Origin: Bidens hawaiensis
Taxonomy: Eukaryota > Streptophyta > Magnoliopsida > Asterales > Asteraceae
NCBI GenBank assembly: GCA_021521415.1
Contig: JAIQDT010000666.1
Location: 558,001 to 622,000 of the forward strand
Reading direction: 5' to 3'
DNA: 64,000 nt
The translations under genes were made by a program, and so were the position numbers. This document shows, piece by piece, positions 23,949 through 36,357 of this stretch (position 1 is the stretch's first letter; each line of letters opens with the position of its first letter). Below the pieces are notes generated by a model. That model saw nothing but the letters and a program-made list of their open reading frames with translations, searched no databases and had not been told where the DNA came from.

Positions 23949-26900
23949 TTACATCAACATAGCAGGTAGGCGGGCAACAAGCTGCGCCGCCACCCCTTTC
24001 TGAATTGCAAACCCTAACCTGCCATAGACATACCCCTGCCCCTTTGAAGTCGACACATTGCTATGCACAACCCGTTGGACCCTGGTTAGGAAACAGATAG
24101 CTTCCGGTGCCAAGGAGCCAAAGGTATCAAAAGCCAAAGGGACAAAAACATGTTGGTTCTCTTCGCAGGCTTTAGCATGTTTCTCCACCTTCTTCGTTTC
24201 AGCCCTTTTCATTGCTTGCCCAGCTACAAACCCATTATCCCTCAAACCAGCTAAGGGAGATACCCCTGTGAGGTCAACACAAGCGTGTTTTCCCCCGGCC
24301 CAACCAAAGACGAGCAAATCTGCCGGTCGTAGAGTGGATCTCCCTTCCGTGGGGTCTGTAAGGAAGTTTACGGGGGCTTCCTTTTTAGCTGATATCCCAG
24401 CTCACCTTAAGATGTCCCAAAGAACGTCCCGCACCCTATCATGTCGGTATTTGAACCCATGCATCTCCTTGCAATGAACCGCATGCTCTCCGAATTTATC
24501 CAGGCAAGCCTTACGGTAGATCGGACATGTTTCGTCTTCTGGGTACATTGGGACCATCAAACGGTACTTAAGAATGGCCCTATACTCGACCGCAGACATG
24601 CTTTGGCCCAAGCCATCAATCGGGATAACGGTCAGAAAATCTTGGGCATGAGGACCTTGTAAGCATTCAATAACCGCCTTTTGTCGGGGGGACAATCCAA
24701 AAACTTCTCCCAGGCTCTGAGCGATTTTGCCAAAAAGGGCATTCGCCAAAGGTTTTTGAGGCTTTGGTGGGGCGGTGTCCATATTAGAAAAACCGCCAAT
24801 GTCAAAGTCTGGGAGAGTGCCATTTAGGCGTTCCAGTGCCTGCACGTAGTTTGAGTCCAGGTCGACAACTCCGCTATTCCTTAAGATGTGATTCTGTAGC
24901 TTCCAAGACTGAGCCCTCGACGCTACAAAAGCGTAAACCCCAACATCATGAGCCGAAAGAAGGCCTAAACCCCCTAAGCGCATCGGTAAAGATGCAAGTC
25001 GCCACTGAAGATCACCAAAGAACGGGCCTCCATATACAACTATGTCTTCGATGGCTTCTCGAAGCCCCTTATCAAAACAGGATACCGCATCATCCATCAT
25101 ATGGGGGTGGCATGTTCGTAACCCAAAAAGCAACTTAGCAACCCCCATGAAAGACCTAAGCAGGAGGAGTTCGCTCTGGGGATCCCTAAGGCAAGGTAAG
25201 AGTTTCATAAGATCAACCGCACGAGATGCTCTCCGCCTCGCCAACTCCTTAATAAAGTAGGGATCTCGACTAACAGCCCCTCCAAGGAGATTTACCCCTC
25301 TCTGGTCTACCAATCCCACTAGGGAAGAGCCCATCTTTGACTTTACCCCATTACACGCTGGCCAAAAAACCTCGGTTTTCTTAATATTAAGTTGCAGCCC
25401 CAATGATGGCCCTTCCGAGCTGATAATGTCTAGAGCTTTAGCGACTTCGTTGGCACCACCAATAATAGTCCCATCATCCAAGTACCAAGCATGAAATGGG
25501 AGGTTACAGTCATTTTGTACCCGGAGAACAAGAGGGTGTAATGCTAAGGCAAAGAGGAGGGGCCAAGGGGGTCTCCCTGCTGAACCCCAGTAGTAGCCCC
25601 TATAAAGTCATCACCAACGTACAACCTAGCAGGCTGGGCATAAAGGAACTGGACCCATAGATAGATAGACGGGCAATGATGATGAACCTCCCGGAGAAGG
25701 GCTGTGCGGTCGACCATATTGAAGGCGTTGGAGAAGTCCACTGCAAGCATAGCTAAAGAACCGTCCGCGTGAAAGGAGTTAAGAAACCGGTTCGCGCTGT
25801 GAAGCACCGCCTCTGCCCCATTAGGGGTCCCCACCCCAAACTGAAAGTCCCCTAAATACTGAGTCATTTCCTTCCCAACCATCTTCATAGCCACTTTAGA
25901 AACCAACCTACGCCAGATAGCCCCCACAGCAATGGGCCGAATTCCATTATCCGGCTTTAATAAAGGGGTAAGGGGGGCCGAAGCAATAAACTCAGCGAGC
26001 ACCTTGGGGCACAGACCCCCTAGCCATAAGTTGACGACTTCAGTGATGGCTGAGAGCAGACCCATGGTCACTGATCCCTCACCACTAAGAGATTCCAACA
26101 AGTGTTGCGCCCGCATCCCGTCTCTCTCGCATGAGGTCCCTTTAGGAAATGATCGGATACATCTAAGCACATAGTCCCCATCCACAGAGAGAGTAGGCAG
26201 GGTGACAGAGCTAGAAGGCAAGGACGGAGGCGACACCACTGGGTGTTTATCAATGAGGGCTTTCATGGTTGAATCTCCGAGAGGGGCAACCCCACTTGAG
26301 CATAATACCTTGACTGCAGCTGTGAAATGACCATCCCTGACTTTCCTGAGACATTGTTTAATATTGAGGCTGTTTTCAGAACCCTCCTCCCTCCCACCTC
26401 TCTTTTAGAAAAAGTGCTTCCCCCCACGTTATCAAAGAGAGAAAGAACCAAGTCAGCAAAACTAGATCCATCTTTCCACACCGCAAGTGCTTGCTGAATG
26501 CTACTACATTGCAAAGACTTTCGATTCCCTGACCTGCGTTCCTGCCTGGTGGAAGGTTTCACCACCCTTAAAGTACAACGCGGCAACAATAGTAATTTGA
26601 CCCAATTCTCAATCGAGCCTGGTGAATCCACTACCTTGCGTAAAGCGCATGCCAAAGTCTGAGCAAACGCCAAACGACAACTTGGGGGGATGCTCTTAAC
26701 CGTTTGAATGGGAAGGGAGAAAACCCGTTCCAAAAGGGATACATCCCCAACCACTCCTACAGATGGACCTGGGTCCCTATCCACAGACACACGATTAGGT
26801 TTCTGGATCCCAACGATGAATTCTCCAGCATCTCCAGAATCCACAGAAAAAGAATAGACACCATCAGCATGCTTGCACCCCCTGCTTAGGGCATGCAACG

Positions 26901-26991
26901 TCATGCACCTCCCACATAACCATTTATCCCCCGCCCGAAGGGCTTCCCCAACATCTATAAAAAAAACTATAATGCCTTCATGGTCTATCAA
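23949..26991 (-). mobile_element. non-LTR retroelement with restriction-like endonuclease layout, copy B (longest copy)
   Basis: Minus-strand element encoding one polyprotein in broken frames. N-terminal part 26263-26991: Cys/His cluster WLCGRCMTLHALSRGCKH. Reverse transcriptase 25544-26400: RPIAVG, motif A VDFSNAFN, motif B QQGDPLG. After a 1-nt frameshift near 25557 comes motif C YLDDG (25473-25484), then NIKKTEVF. C-terminal part to 23949: CCHC knuckle (CPIYRKACLDKFGEHAVHC with one Cys changed to Tyr), RHDRVRDVL, then RPADLLVFGW, HACVDLTGV and a Lys-rich helix (KKVEKHAKAC), ending FAIQKGVAAQLVARLPAMLM. This order (reverse transcriptase, CCHC, PD-(D/E)XK-like) is that of R2-type elements. 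Lesions: a frameshift near 26390-26410, another near 25557, and TGA at 24402-24404. The 5' end is truncated. Confidence 0.8.
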
Positions 26992-27213
26992 AGAAAAAAA
27001 AATTTCAAAACAACATTATCTAAAGTTTTCTCTAAACAAATTAATGATATATTTTATAATCCGGTCAGTCTCTATTATGTGGACTGATCCATGATTCAAG
27101 AACCATAACTATTGTACTGCTTTAAGTAATAATTTGTGTATATTTTTTTATAGTTTTAGATTGATCTTCATTCCCTTAAAATTTGAAACCTAAAACTCAA
27201 AATCAAACTCAAC

Positions 27214-28353
27214 ATGTCCGACAATACTCCTTTCGAAATCCAAGAGGAAATCCTCAAACATGTTCTTTCTAACAAATCTTTGATTCGGTTCAGATCGGTT
27301 TCAAAACCATGGAAGTCTTTGATCGATAGCTCTGAGTTTATCACTCGTCACAACAAGGCTCAGCCGCATCATCCGTTGATAATGTATAGAGGATCTGAAT
27401 CTTATGAGGAAAAATTTGTTTTAGTTGCTGATGATGATTGTTTTCCTGACCACAAGTTTTCCCTTATTGATTGTCCTATTATTAATTCAGCCACGGTTGA
27501 ACCAATGCTAGATTGCTCTCACGGGTTGGTGTGTTTGATCGGTTATTGTCCAGATCAAAGGAAGAGTATGATAGTTCTTTGGAATCCATCAATTAGGAAA
27601 TCTGTTAATATACCGGTGCCGTCTGCATGTGAAGTTTTTGGCTTTGGTGTTTGTCCTAAAACTAGTGACCCTAAGATTGTCAGGATTACATGTGAACTAA
27701 CTGAAACTTATTCCATGGATAGGTATGCCGAGGTTTTCACATTAAGCTCTGGGTTTTGGAGACGTGTATTAACGAATTCCCAGTTCAAATCATTGCACTT
27801 TCATGTTGGTCATCATGAAGTTATTGGTGGGGTTATTTATTGGGTTGCTCATGAGTATGGTCGTCTTGCAATGGATATTACGGGTGTAATTCGTACTCGA
27901 ATTATTTCATTTGATTTGGAAAGTGAAGAATTTGGAGAAGTAGATCTTCCAGATGGTTTAGCAGGCCCAGATTATCATCCGTGCATATCTAAGCTCAAGG
28001 AGTCTCTTGTTGTGCTTAATTGCCGTACACGTTATCCAGGTGACCAACGAGTTTGTGACGCATGGATAATGTTGGAAAAAGGTGTTTCAAAATCCTCATT
28101 TACCAAACTATTTACCTTTCAGGATAATTCATCAATTTAAGATTTAGAATTTCATAGAATAATTGGATTTAGGACGAATGGCCAACCGATAATAAAACTG
28201 AGAGAGCTTCATCTTAACCCTAAGGTAACAGAACTTGAAGCTTATGATCCCAGTTCTAAGCACCTCAACGGTATTGGGATCTATGGTTACTCATTCTGGA
28301 TGACCACTTACACAGAATCACTATTGCTGCTAAATCACTCTGATTCTCTATGA
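27214..28353 (+). pseudogene. F-box/FBA protein gene 1, in-frame stop before the last 70 codons
   Basis: An F-box protein of the FBA (F-box associated) class, which would bind SKP1 in an SCF ubiquitin ligase. F-box at about residues 5-45 (PFEIQEEILKHVL, LIRFRSVSKPWKSLI), then FBA motifs CSHGLVC, LWNPSIRKS and GFGVCPKTSDPKIV. The open frame gives 308 residues to TAA at 28138-28140. The same frame then continues without a break for 70 further codons to TGA at 28351-28353, with family C-terminal motifs (GFRTNGQPII, TYTESLLLLNHSDS). So one nonsense change truncates an otherwise intact gene. A 308-residue product may still be made. Confidence 0.8.
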
Positions 28354-28606
28354 TTAAATCTAGATGACGGTGGCCGTATATCATCTTGCATCTACCTTTT
28401 GATAATCTTCAACTTTTTCATGTTCCTTGATATTTTTATGGAGACAGAAGATAAGTTATATTAATGCATTGAATTTAAACAATCTTGTTTGTTTTCTAGT
28501 TATTGAATCATTACCTACAAATGATCATCGTATTGGCTTATACTGATCTTAGTCTTAGAAATTACCCCGAAATATCTAACAACCTCTAAGTTTAAGAAGT
28601 CTCTAG

Positions 28607-28845
28607 TGTTGCCCAAGATAAAAGAAATAATGATCGATCAAAGAAAATAACAAGATAACATTTGCAAAAGGTATAAATTCTTTATTGATCTGAAGGTTTA
28701 TATAGACGTACATGTCTATTGATCTTTATACTGATTACAACTTCAATCCTTCTACAATACTTAAATATTAAAACTAACTAAAACATACTATGACATATTT
28801 ACATAACTAACCATAGACTTTAACTTGAAGGGATTAAATCTAACA
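28607..28845 (-). repeat. Copia 3' LTR
   Basis: 239 bp, TGTTGCCC...TCTAACA as read on the plus strand. It differs from its partner at 33807-34046 by one substitution (CTGATTAC against CTAATTAC) and one single-base indel. Confidence 0.95.
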
Positions 28846-28854
28846 TTCACCCCC

Positions 28855-31800
28855 TTAATCATGAACAAGTAAGTCTTCAACACCGAGCAGTTTCCTCATT
28901 GTAGCAAACTTTATTCTTGCCAATGTTTTTGTTAAGATGTTCGCTCTTTGAAGTTCTCCACTTATGTGTTCAACAGTGATGTGATTGTCTTCGACACATT
29001 CCCTTATGAAATGATAACGGGTGTCAATGTGTTTACTTCTTCCATGAAACACCGGGTTCTTCATCAGCGCGATAGCGGATATGTTGTCGACATATAGAGT
29101 AATCTTTTCTTCTTTCCATCCGGTGAGTTCACTTAGTAGTCTCTTTAGCCATAGTGCTTGACATGCTGCAGCCGTTGCAGCCATGAATTCGGATTCACAT
29201 GAAGAGAGTGCCACAGTTTGTTGCTTTTGTGTTCACCAAGTTATGGGAGAATTCCCAAAATATAACACTATCCTCGTAGTGTCTTTTCATTCTTCAGTAT
29301 TAACACCATAACTGCTATCACTATAACCAGTTATTTTACATCCTCCATTTTTCTTATAAGTTATACCGAAGTCTTTAGTGCCTTTGATATAATGTAAAAC
29401 TTGATGAATGGCTTTGAAATGGTGTTCTTTAGGTTCTTGCATAAACCTTCTGAGTAAACCAACTGAATATGACAAATCTGGTCTAGTATGAAGTAGATAC
29501 CTTAAGCATCCGATCAGACTTCTATATTCAGTGGGATCAACCGATTTTCCACCTTCGGTTTTAGTTAAGAGTGTACCAGGGTTCATAGGGATTTTGGTTT
29601 CATTACTATCCAACATTCCAGCGTTCTTTAGGATCTTTGTAATGTAACCGGCTTGCTTGATAGATATTTCACCCCCTGATTGGGTAACTTCTATACCAAG
29701 ATAGTAAGCAAATAACCCAAGTTCACTCATCTCAAATTTTTCTTCCATTTGAGATTTGAACGAGTCTATTTCTTTCTTTGAAGATCCAGTTATTATTAGA
29801 TCATCAACATAGACTCCAACAAGCAAAGTAGAAGTTTTGCTTTTCTTTGTATAGACTACATGTTCCAACGTGCATTTCTTAAAATCAAGTGATTTTAGAG
29901 TGTGATCAAGTTTCACATTCCATGCATGTGGCGCTTGTCTTAGTCCATATAATGATTTTGAAAGTTTGTAGACTTTTCCTGCATCTTGTGTTTTCACAAA
30001 TCCTTCGGGTTGTGAAACATAGACTTCTTCCTTCAGTTCACCATGTAGGAATGGTCTTGAATACCCATTTTAGGCCTATTGCCTTATGATCATTGGGTAA
30101 TTTGGTCAATTTCCAAGTATTATTCTTATTTATTGAGTCTATCTCAGCTTGCATAGCCTCAATCCATTTCTTGTCCTTGGCTGCCTCCTTGTAATTATGA
30201 GGTTCTTCTTCAGCCAGGAAAAGTTCGTTAACATCAGTGTTAACCTCTTTGGACCTTTTATACACATCTCCCAAAGGTTTAAAACCTCTCAATGGTGTAT
30301 GATCGAAATAATCTAATGAGCTATAAGTAATTGGTCTGTATTCAGCAACCTCGGCTGAATTTGGCTCATAAACGTATATTGGAGGTGTGACAGGATTGCT
30401 AGGAGAATTAGGGGATAATGGTTCTTCATATTCTTGGTCATTATCTTTCGTATATTCATCCTCTCGAGTCACCGGGATTGTTTCATTGTTTTCTTAAGGA
30501 ACTTCATTAAAGTTATCCTCAACAATGAAGTCTACCCATTCAGGTTCCTCACTACCAACTTCATTCATGTACTCTTTCCAATTCCATGAATCCTTTTCCA
30601 AGAATTTTACATCTTGACTGATGCAAATTCGTTTAGTATTGGGATCCTAAAGTCTATATGCTTTTGATCCTTCCTCAATTCACAAATATACCATCTTGAC
30701 ACTTCTATCATCTAATTTGGCAAGATGATTTGATGGTACCTTAGCATATGCTACACACCCAAAAACCCTTAACTGTTTTAGGTTTGGTTTTCTACCTTTT
30801 AACGCTTCAAACGGTGTAGCATTCTTTAGTGCTTTAGTTGGGATTCGGTTTAAAATGTATATGGTATGCCTTACAGCTTCACCCCAAAAGTTTTGAGGCA
30901 TTGACATGGCCTTCATTATGCTACGCGTAGTATATAACATAGTTCTGTTTCTACGTTCAACCACACCATTCTGTTGTGGTGAATAGGGTGCTGTAAGTTG
31001 CCTGGCTATACCATTATCTTTACAGAACTGATGGAATTCACTCGATGTGAACTCTCCTCCTCTATCAGTTCTTAACATTTTTAATTTTGTTCCAACCTCG
31101 TTCTCCACCATCCTTTTAAATTCTCTAACGACTTCAAAAGCTTGATCTTTAGAAGTTAAGAAATATACCCACATGTAACGAGTACAATCGTCTACAAGTA
31201 AGAATATATATTTCTTTCCAGAATAGGTAGGTGGTGATATAGGACCACAAAGGTCTCCATAAACCAAGTCTAATGGTTTAACAGATTTAAACTTGGCTTG
31301 GTTCGGGAATGGAGCTCTAATGTGCTTTCCCAAGAGACATGCGTCACAGACTTGACTTGCATGATTAATACGAGGAATCCATTGAACCAAGTTTTTATGA
31401 GTCATTGACTTTATTGCGTCAAAATTCAGATGACCCAACCGAGCATGCCATAGCCACGCCTCGTCATCTAATTTGGACAATAAGCAAACGGGTTCACCAA
31501 TTTTCAGATTGATATTGTAAAGTCTATTCCTTGAGCGTGTGACTTTCATAAGCAATGTTTGATTATGATCATATAGAAATAAAGAGTCACGTTCCAATAG
31601 AACTTTACAGCCGTTTTCTGTTAATTGTCCGAGGCTCAGAATATTGCTTTTCAAACTTGGAATGTAGTAAACATGAGATATAATTCTCTGTTCCTTATTT
31701 TTACATTCCAACAGAATTGAGCCTCGCTCTTTAATATCTACAAACGAACCATCACCAAAACGAACTCGTGCAGAGATCTTTTCGTCTAGTTCTTTGAAAT

Positions 31801-32835
31801 GATTTCTATTACCAGTCATATAGTTACTTGCACCATTGTCTAAGTACCATAGGCTTTCATTTGTGGCCGTATGTTCACTAAGAACTGCCATTAACAACGT
31901 GGGTTCTTTGTCCTCTTTCACTAAGGTAGATTGATCATGTGTTTGATCCCTTTGAGGACACGTGTTGGCATAATGCCCACGCTGCTTGCATTTATAGCAC
32001 TTAACCTTACTCAAATCTCTTTGAGTTTTCTTAGGTTTATTGTAATGGGAATGTTGAAATGATTTTTCATCCTTATCAACATGTTTTCCCTTTCCATCAC
32101 GCCAATTCTTTCGTGATGCATTGAACCTCTTCGGTCCATGATTTCCAAAATTTTTCCCATGACCCTCATTCTTGTCATGGCGTGTGTACAAGAGTTTATC
32201 CTGAGTGTCGGTCACAACTCCTCTTTTGGATTTAATCCTTTCCTCATAGGTTTTAAGCCTCCCGATAATATCGTCCACGGTTACTTGCTTTAAATCAGTA
32301 AATTGCTCAATTGAAGCAATTATATGCAAAAACCTATCGGGCATTGAGGTTAAGATTTTCCTTACTAGCGTGGTCTGATCAATCTTTTCACCACAACTAG
32401 TTGCTTTACTAACAACATTTGTTAGTCTCAATGTGAAAAAATCAATAGTCTTGTCATCTTTCATTTGTAATTTATCAAACTCAGACTTAATGCTTTGCAA
32501 TCGTGATTCTTGCACTTGCGTTGCACCAATATGTCTGGTTTTTAATGAATCCCACACCTCTCTTGCAGTTTTACAGTCTGCAACCTGTAGGAGTAAATCT
32601 TCGGGTAAAGTTTGAAACAAGTAGGCAATAGTATATTTGTCTTTCTTGACATCTATGTTTCTTCATTGGGTTCTATCATCTCCCAGAGGCCATTTGCATC
32701 TAGCATGGTCTTCATTCGAATTGTCCATGTTGTATAGTTAGTTGATTTTAACATAGGGCATTGGAAATTCTAAAAGGATGATCCCGGTTCTTTATGCGTT
32801 ACAATAGCATTATTATCCTTTGGACCTTCCGACAT
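28855..32835 (-). pseudogene. Copia gag-pol polyprotein, disrupted
   Basis: The probable start is ATG at 32833-32835. Lesions seen: TAG 32770-32772, a frameshift near 32655, TGA 30680-30682, TAG 30647-30649, TAA 30494-30496, a frameshift near 30000-30040, TGA 29287-29289 and TGA 29233-29235. The longest intact part, 30680-32620 (646 codons), carries gag, zinc knuckle, protease and integrase. In the protease the catalytic triad reads DNG instead of DSG/DTG (YLDNGAS), a further likely inactivating change. The RNase H part is at 28855-29214 and its stop codon overlaps the purine tract. Confidence 0.9.
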
Positions 32836-33806
32836 GGTTTTCTTTAGAGATAATAATAATTATTATACACAAAGTATAAATTATACGCAAAGTATAAATA
32901 AGGTTTTGGATAATTAAGTTTAACCTCTTAAACTTATAAGAACCGTCTTCAGAAGTTTACAGCAAAACTCGGTTCTAAAAATAAATAACGAATCCTTGTT
33001 CGTATATGATTAAACCACTACAGTAATAGATTCCAACAATCTGATTTCGGGTTTAATGTATCAGAATGGTTTAGTTTTATAATTAAAACCAACTTTAGCA
33101 GATTCCTACGATATGACTTGGTTAATATCAAAGTAATGTATTACAAAAATACTTGGGGTATTTTTTGTCAAAAAATATAATCTGAAACAAACAAAACAAA
33201 TGTGTTTGAGTTTTCTTTGTTCCAGAAACACAAATAGTGTGGTGGTTCTTTTTTGTTTGATCGAGTGAAAAGAAACAAACAAATGCACACCACAAAATAT
33301 GTGATGTTATATAGTTCCCTTTATGCTAATTATTCACAACAAAACAGGAACCAAAAAATTTTGTTTTCAACAAATTATTAAAACAATCCACTTGGTGTTT
33401 TATTGATAATAAACAAATTATCTTGAACCAAAAAACCAAGTCTGACGGTTTTAAGAGATCTCGACTACCAATAATAATCAACAAACGTTGATTTTGTTAT
33501 AAAGAAACGAATTCAATTGACTGTAATTTTCAGAAAACGAAAATAACAATTCGATCAAATTGAATTAATCAACAAATAAGAATCACAACGATTTTGGTTA
33601 CGGGCTGGCTTCAATCGTTAAAATTTTCTAAACAATTCAGAAAAGATCACAGATGTGAATCACGATTTGAAGGAACTTGATTTCGATTCTTCTGTTGACG
33701 TCTTAAACAATTCCACAAACAATTTGTAGAACCCAAATCGAATCAAAGAAAAAGCTGTCGACAATTGATTTTAATTGAGAGCAATTAAAATGGCTCTGAT
33801 GCCAAT

Positions 33807-34046
33807 TGTTGCCCAAGATAAAAGAAATAATGATCGATCAAAGAAAATAACAAGATAACAATTTGCAAAAGGTATAAATTCTTTATTGATCTGAAGGTTT
33901 ATATAGACGTACATGTCTATTGATCTTTATACTAATTACAACTTCAATCCTTCTACAATACTTAAATATTAAAACTAACTAAAACATACTATGACATATT
34001 TACATAACTAACCATAGACTTTAACTTGAAGGGATTAAATCTAACA
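33807..34046 (-). repeat. Copia 5' LTR
   Basis: 240 bp, nearly identical to 28607-28845. As the minus-strand 5' LTR it would hold the element's promoter. The primer-binding site adjoins it at 33791-33805. Confidence 0.95.
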
Positions 34047-34109
34047 TCTAGTGGTTAGATATTTATATGAAAATGAGTATGCCGCACTTACAGAACTATA
34101 CATTAGTTA

Positions 34110-34325
34110 GTATCAAAGAATCATACGGCTCAGTATATTTTGAAATAGTTGGATTTAGGAAGAATGCAGAGGCGATAACGGAACATATATACCAATGATG
34201 GTTGTGTATCATTAACACTGAAAAAACACATCAATGATCTTGGGAATGATAGCTCTTATGTGTTGCCATTCAAGATGACCTCCTACTTAGAGCTACCATT
34301 CCTCCTTATCATCCCTAGCAATCCT
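34110..34325 (+). pseudogene. F-box/FBA C-terminal fragment
   Basis: Degenerate plus-strand remnants of the last part of the same F-box family: IVGFRKNAEAITE near 34150 and FKMTSYLELPFLLI near 34270, against GFRTNGQPIIK and MTTYTESLLLL in gene 1. Stops and frame changes separate the pieces. It lies just beyond the Copia insertion and represents a further decayed family member. Confidence 0.55.
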
Positions 34326-34330
34326 TGGTT

Positions 34331-35248
34331 TGAGAAAGCGCGCCTTGGCACACAACCATAGAAGTTCAAAAAAGGCGGTGCTCTTTTCTGTAACTAATGC
34401 TTGAAACCTATGAGAAATAATAAATATATGTGTGTGATGCGGGTGTGTGTATAAGTAAATCGCGCCTCACACCTCGGTGCCACTGTGCTTTTTAAAAGCA
34501 AGCGACGTCAAATATAAATGCTCTTCCAATATCTAGGAATTTTGATACCGAAGTCTCTACAGTGTCTTAACTTATCGAATTCAAGATTCAAAACTTCTTA
34601 CACCTCTTAATCCACAATTCACATCTATCCTTACAATGATTATAAGTTAGTTAAAGCTTTATAATTCATATGTGAACTATAAGATGTTACAATGCCTCAC
34701 CCCTTGAAATAAATCCATCCTCGCATATACTGAACTCCAATAAACTGATATTCGAGTTCAGGTCACTGGATATGTTGAGACTGTGGCCACGAATCAGATG
34801 AAATCTTGGTAGCGGAGGAGTTCGATGTTATTATTATTATTATTATTATTCATGGTCGACGTAGAAGAAAACTCGTTGGGTGGTGAAGTAACATTGAGTT
34901 TTTTTTAATGTTTTATCATTGAGTAAATAACGTAAGTCGTTCGTGTACTTAAAACAATTTGAGTTAATTACACAAATAATCATTGTATAGTATTTTGGTC
35001 ATTATGATTATAATCTAATAAAATCTTGGAAGGAAGTTAATAGTAGACCTTAAACTTGTTACATCACGAAAAACTCATGATGGACACATTCAAGTTTTCA
35101 AACTTAAACCACATACGTTTGAGTTGGTTCAAACTATTTAAACCACTTGGACTATGAATAATGGGTTCAAACTTAAACCAAATCCAGTTGAGCCAGCATT
35201 ATTATAAAAACATAAAGTTGAAACCATAAAATCAAAATCGAACTCAGC
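34331..35248. other. intergenic, upstream of F-box gene 2
   Basis: Contains an ATT microsatellite at about 34827-34852. The stretch just before 35249 (AACATAAAGTTGAAACC) resembles the leader of gene 1 (ATTTGAAACCTAAAAC) and so may be 5' untranslated sequence. Nothing else recognised. Confidence 0.4.
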
Positions 35249-36357
35249 ATGTCCACCAACATTCCTTTGGATATCCAAGTGGAAATCATCAAGCGTCTTC
35301 TTCCTGCCAAATCTCTTATTCGGTTCAGATCGGTTTCAAAACAGTGGAAGTCTCTTATCGATAGCTCTGAATTTATCACCGATCACAGCGTCAACCAGGC
35401 TCAGCCGCATCGTCTGCTGATAAAGTACGCAATTGATTCTCAGTATGATCGGTATCATTATGTATCGATTGTTGATGATGATAGTTTTCCACAGCCCAAG
35501 GCCCCTATTTATTCTCCCACATTGATCCGCATCATGATCACCGGATCACTGCGCATTTTATCTCACGGATTGGTGTGTTCGTACGGTTTATATAGTGTTG
35601 GAAAGGATAGAATGATGCTCATGGTTCTTTGGAATCCGTCAATTAGGAAATCTGTTGGTATAGAGCTGCCAACTGATGATTCAATTGTTGTTGGTTTTGG
35701 GGTTTGTCCTCAAACTAGCGACATTAAGATTGTTAATATCACACCTGATAATTGGCAGGTTGAGGTTTTCACGTTAAGCTCGAGGGCTTGGAGGAGTGTA
35801 TCATGGAATCTGCCTTATAAAACACTTACGTTTTATTACCCGCAGGCCGTTGTAGATGGGGTTATTCATTGGATTGCTTATGATTGGAGTAAAAAGTATC
35901 GTAGGATTATTTCATTTGACTTGACACGTGAAGAATTTGGAGAAGTAGAACTTATAGATAGTTTTGCAAGCCGGTGGAAATATCCTGGCATATATAAGCT
36001 CAATGATCTCTTGTTGTGATTGACCACCCTGAAGATGACGCGGGAAAAGGTGTTCTTGACGTATGGATGATGGTGAAAAATGGTGCTCCAAAATCTTCGT
36101 TTACAAAATTATTCTCAATTACTACCGACTGGGAACATTATAGCATAAGAGGATTTCTGAAGAACGGCCAACCAATAATTGAATTCTACAAACCTTTTTC
36201 TTATGAAAAAGAACTTCAAGTTTATGATCCTTGCTTAGAAAGCATTAGTGGTTTCGGAATTCATGGCCAAACCTTCGAGATGACCTCCTATACGGAATCA
36301 TTACTTCTGCTTAATAACTCCGATTTTATCATTCGGAGAAAGGTCGTGGTCCTATAA
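35249..36357 (+). pseudogene. F-box/FBA protein gene 2, single frameshift
   Basis: Same subfamily as gene 1. F-box at residues 5-45 (PLDIQVEIIKRLL, LIRFRSVSKQWKSLI), then LWNPSIRKS, GFGVCPQTSD, EVFTLSSRAWRSV and ISFDLTREEFGEV. The frame ends after YKLNDLLL near 36019. The next frame continues from about 36005 with the expected C-terminus (DVWMMVKNGAPKSSFTKLF, SYTESLLLLNNSDFI) to 36357. Comparison with gene 3 (FNESLVVLDYRED) places a one-base deletion just after 36003. Without it the product would be about 369 residues. Otherwise well preserved, so recently inactivated or a sequencing error. Confidence 0.8.

Larger units (their letters stand above)
28607..34046 (-). mobile_element. complete Ty1/Copia retrotransposon, coding region defective
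   Basis: Two LTRs (28607-28845 and 33807-34046) bound the element, flanked by the perfect 5-bp duplication TCTAG (28602-28606 and 34047-34051). A primer-binding site TTGGCATCAGAGCCA lies at 33791-33805 on the minus strand, and a purine tract abuts the other LTR at about 28846-28858. Order on the minus strand: gag, CCHC (CYKCKQRGHYANTC), protease, integrase (HARLGHL, LRTDRGGEF, PQQNGVVERRNR), reverse transcriptase (YVDDLIITG), RNase H. Integrase before reverse transcriptase defines Copia. The frame is broken at least eight times. Confidence 0.95.

Noticed and set aside
24058..25260. Plus-strand frames of 73-139 residues
   Set aside because: Antisense shadows of the retroelement copy B.
28607..34046. 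Copia stops explained by hypermutation (G-to-A or C-to-T editing)
   Set aside because: Several stops, such as the TGA replacing a Gly-type codon at 30680, need transversions, and frameshifts are also present.
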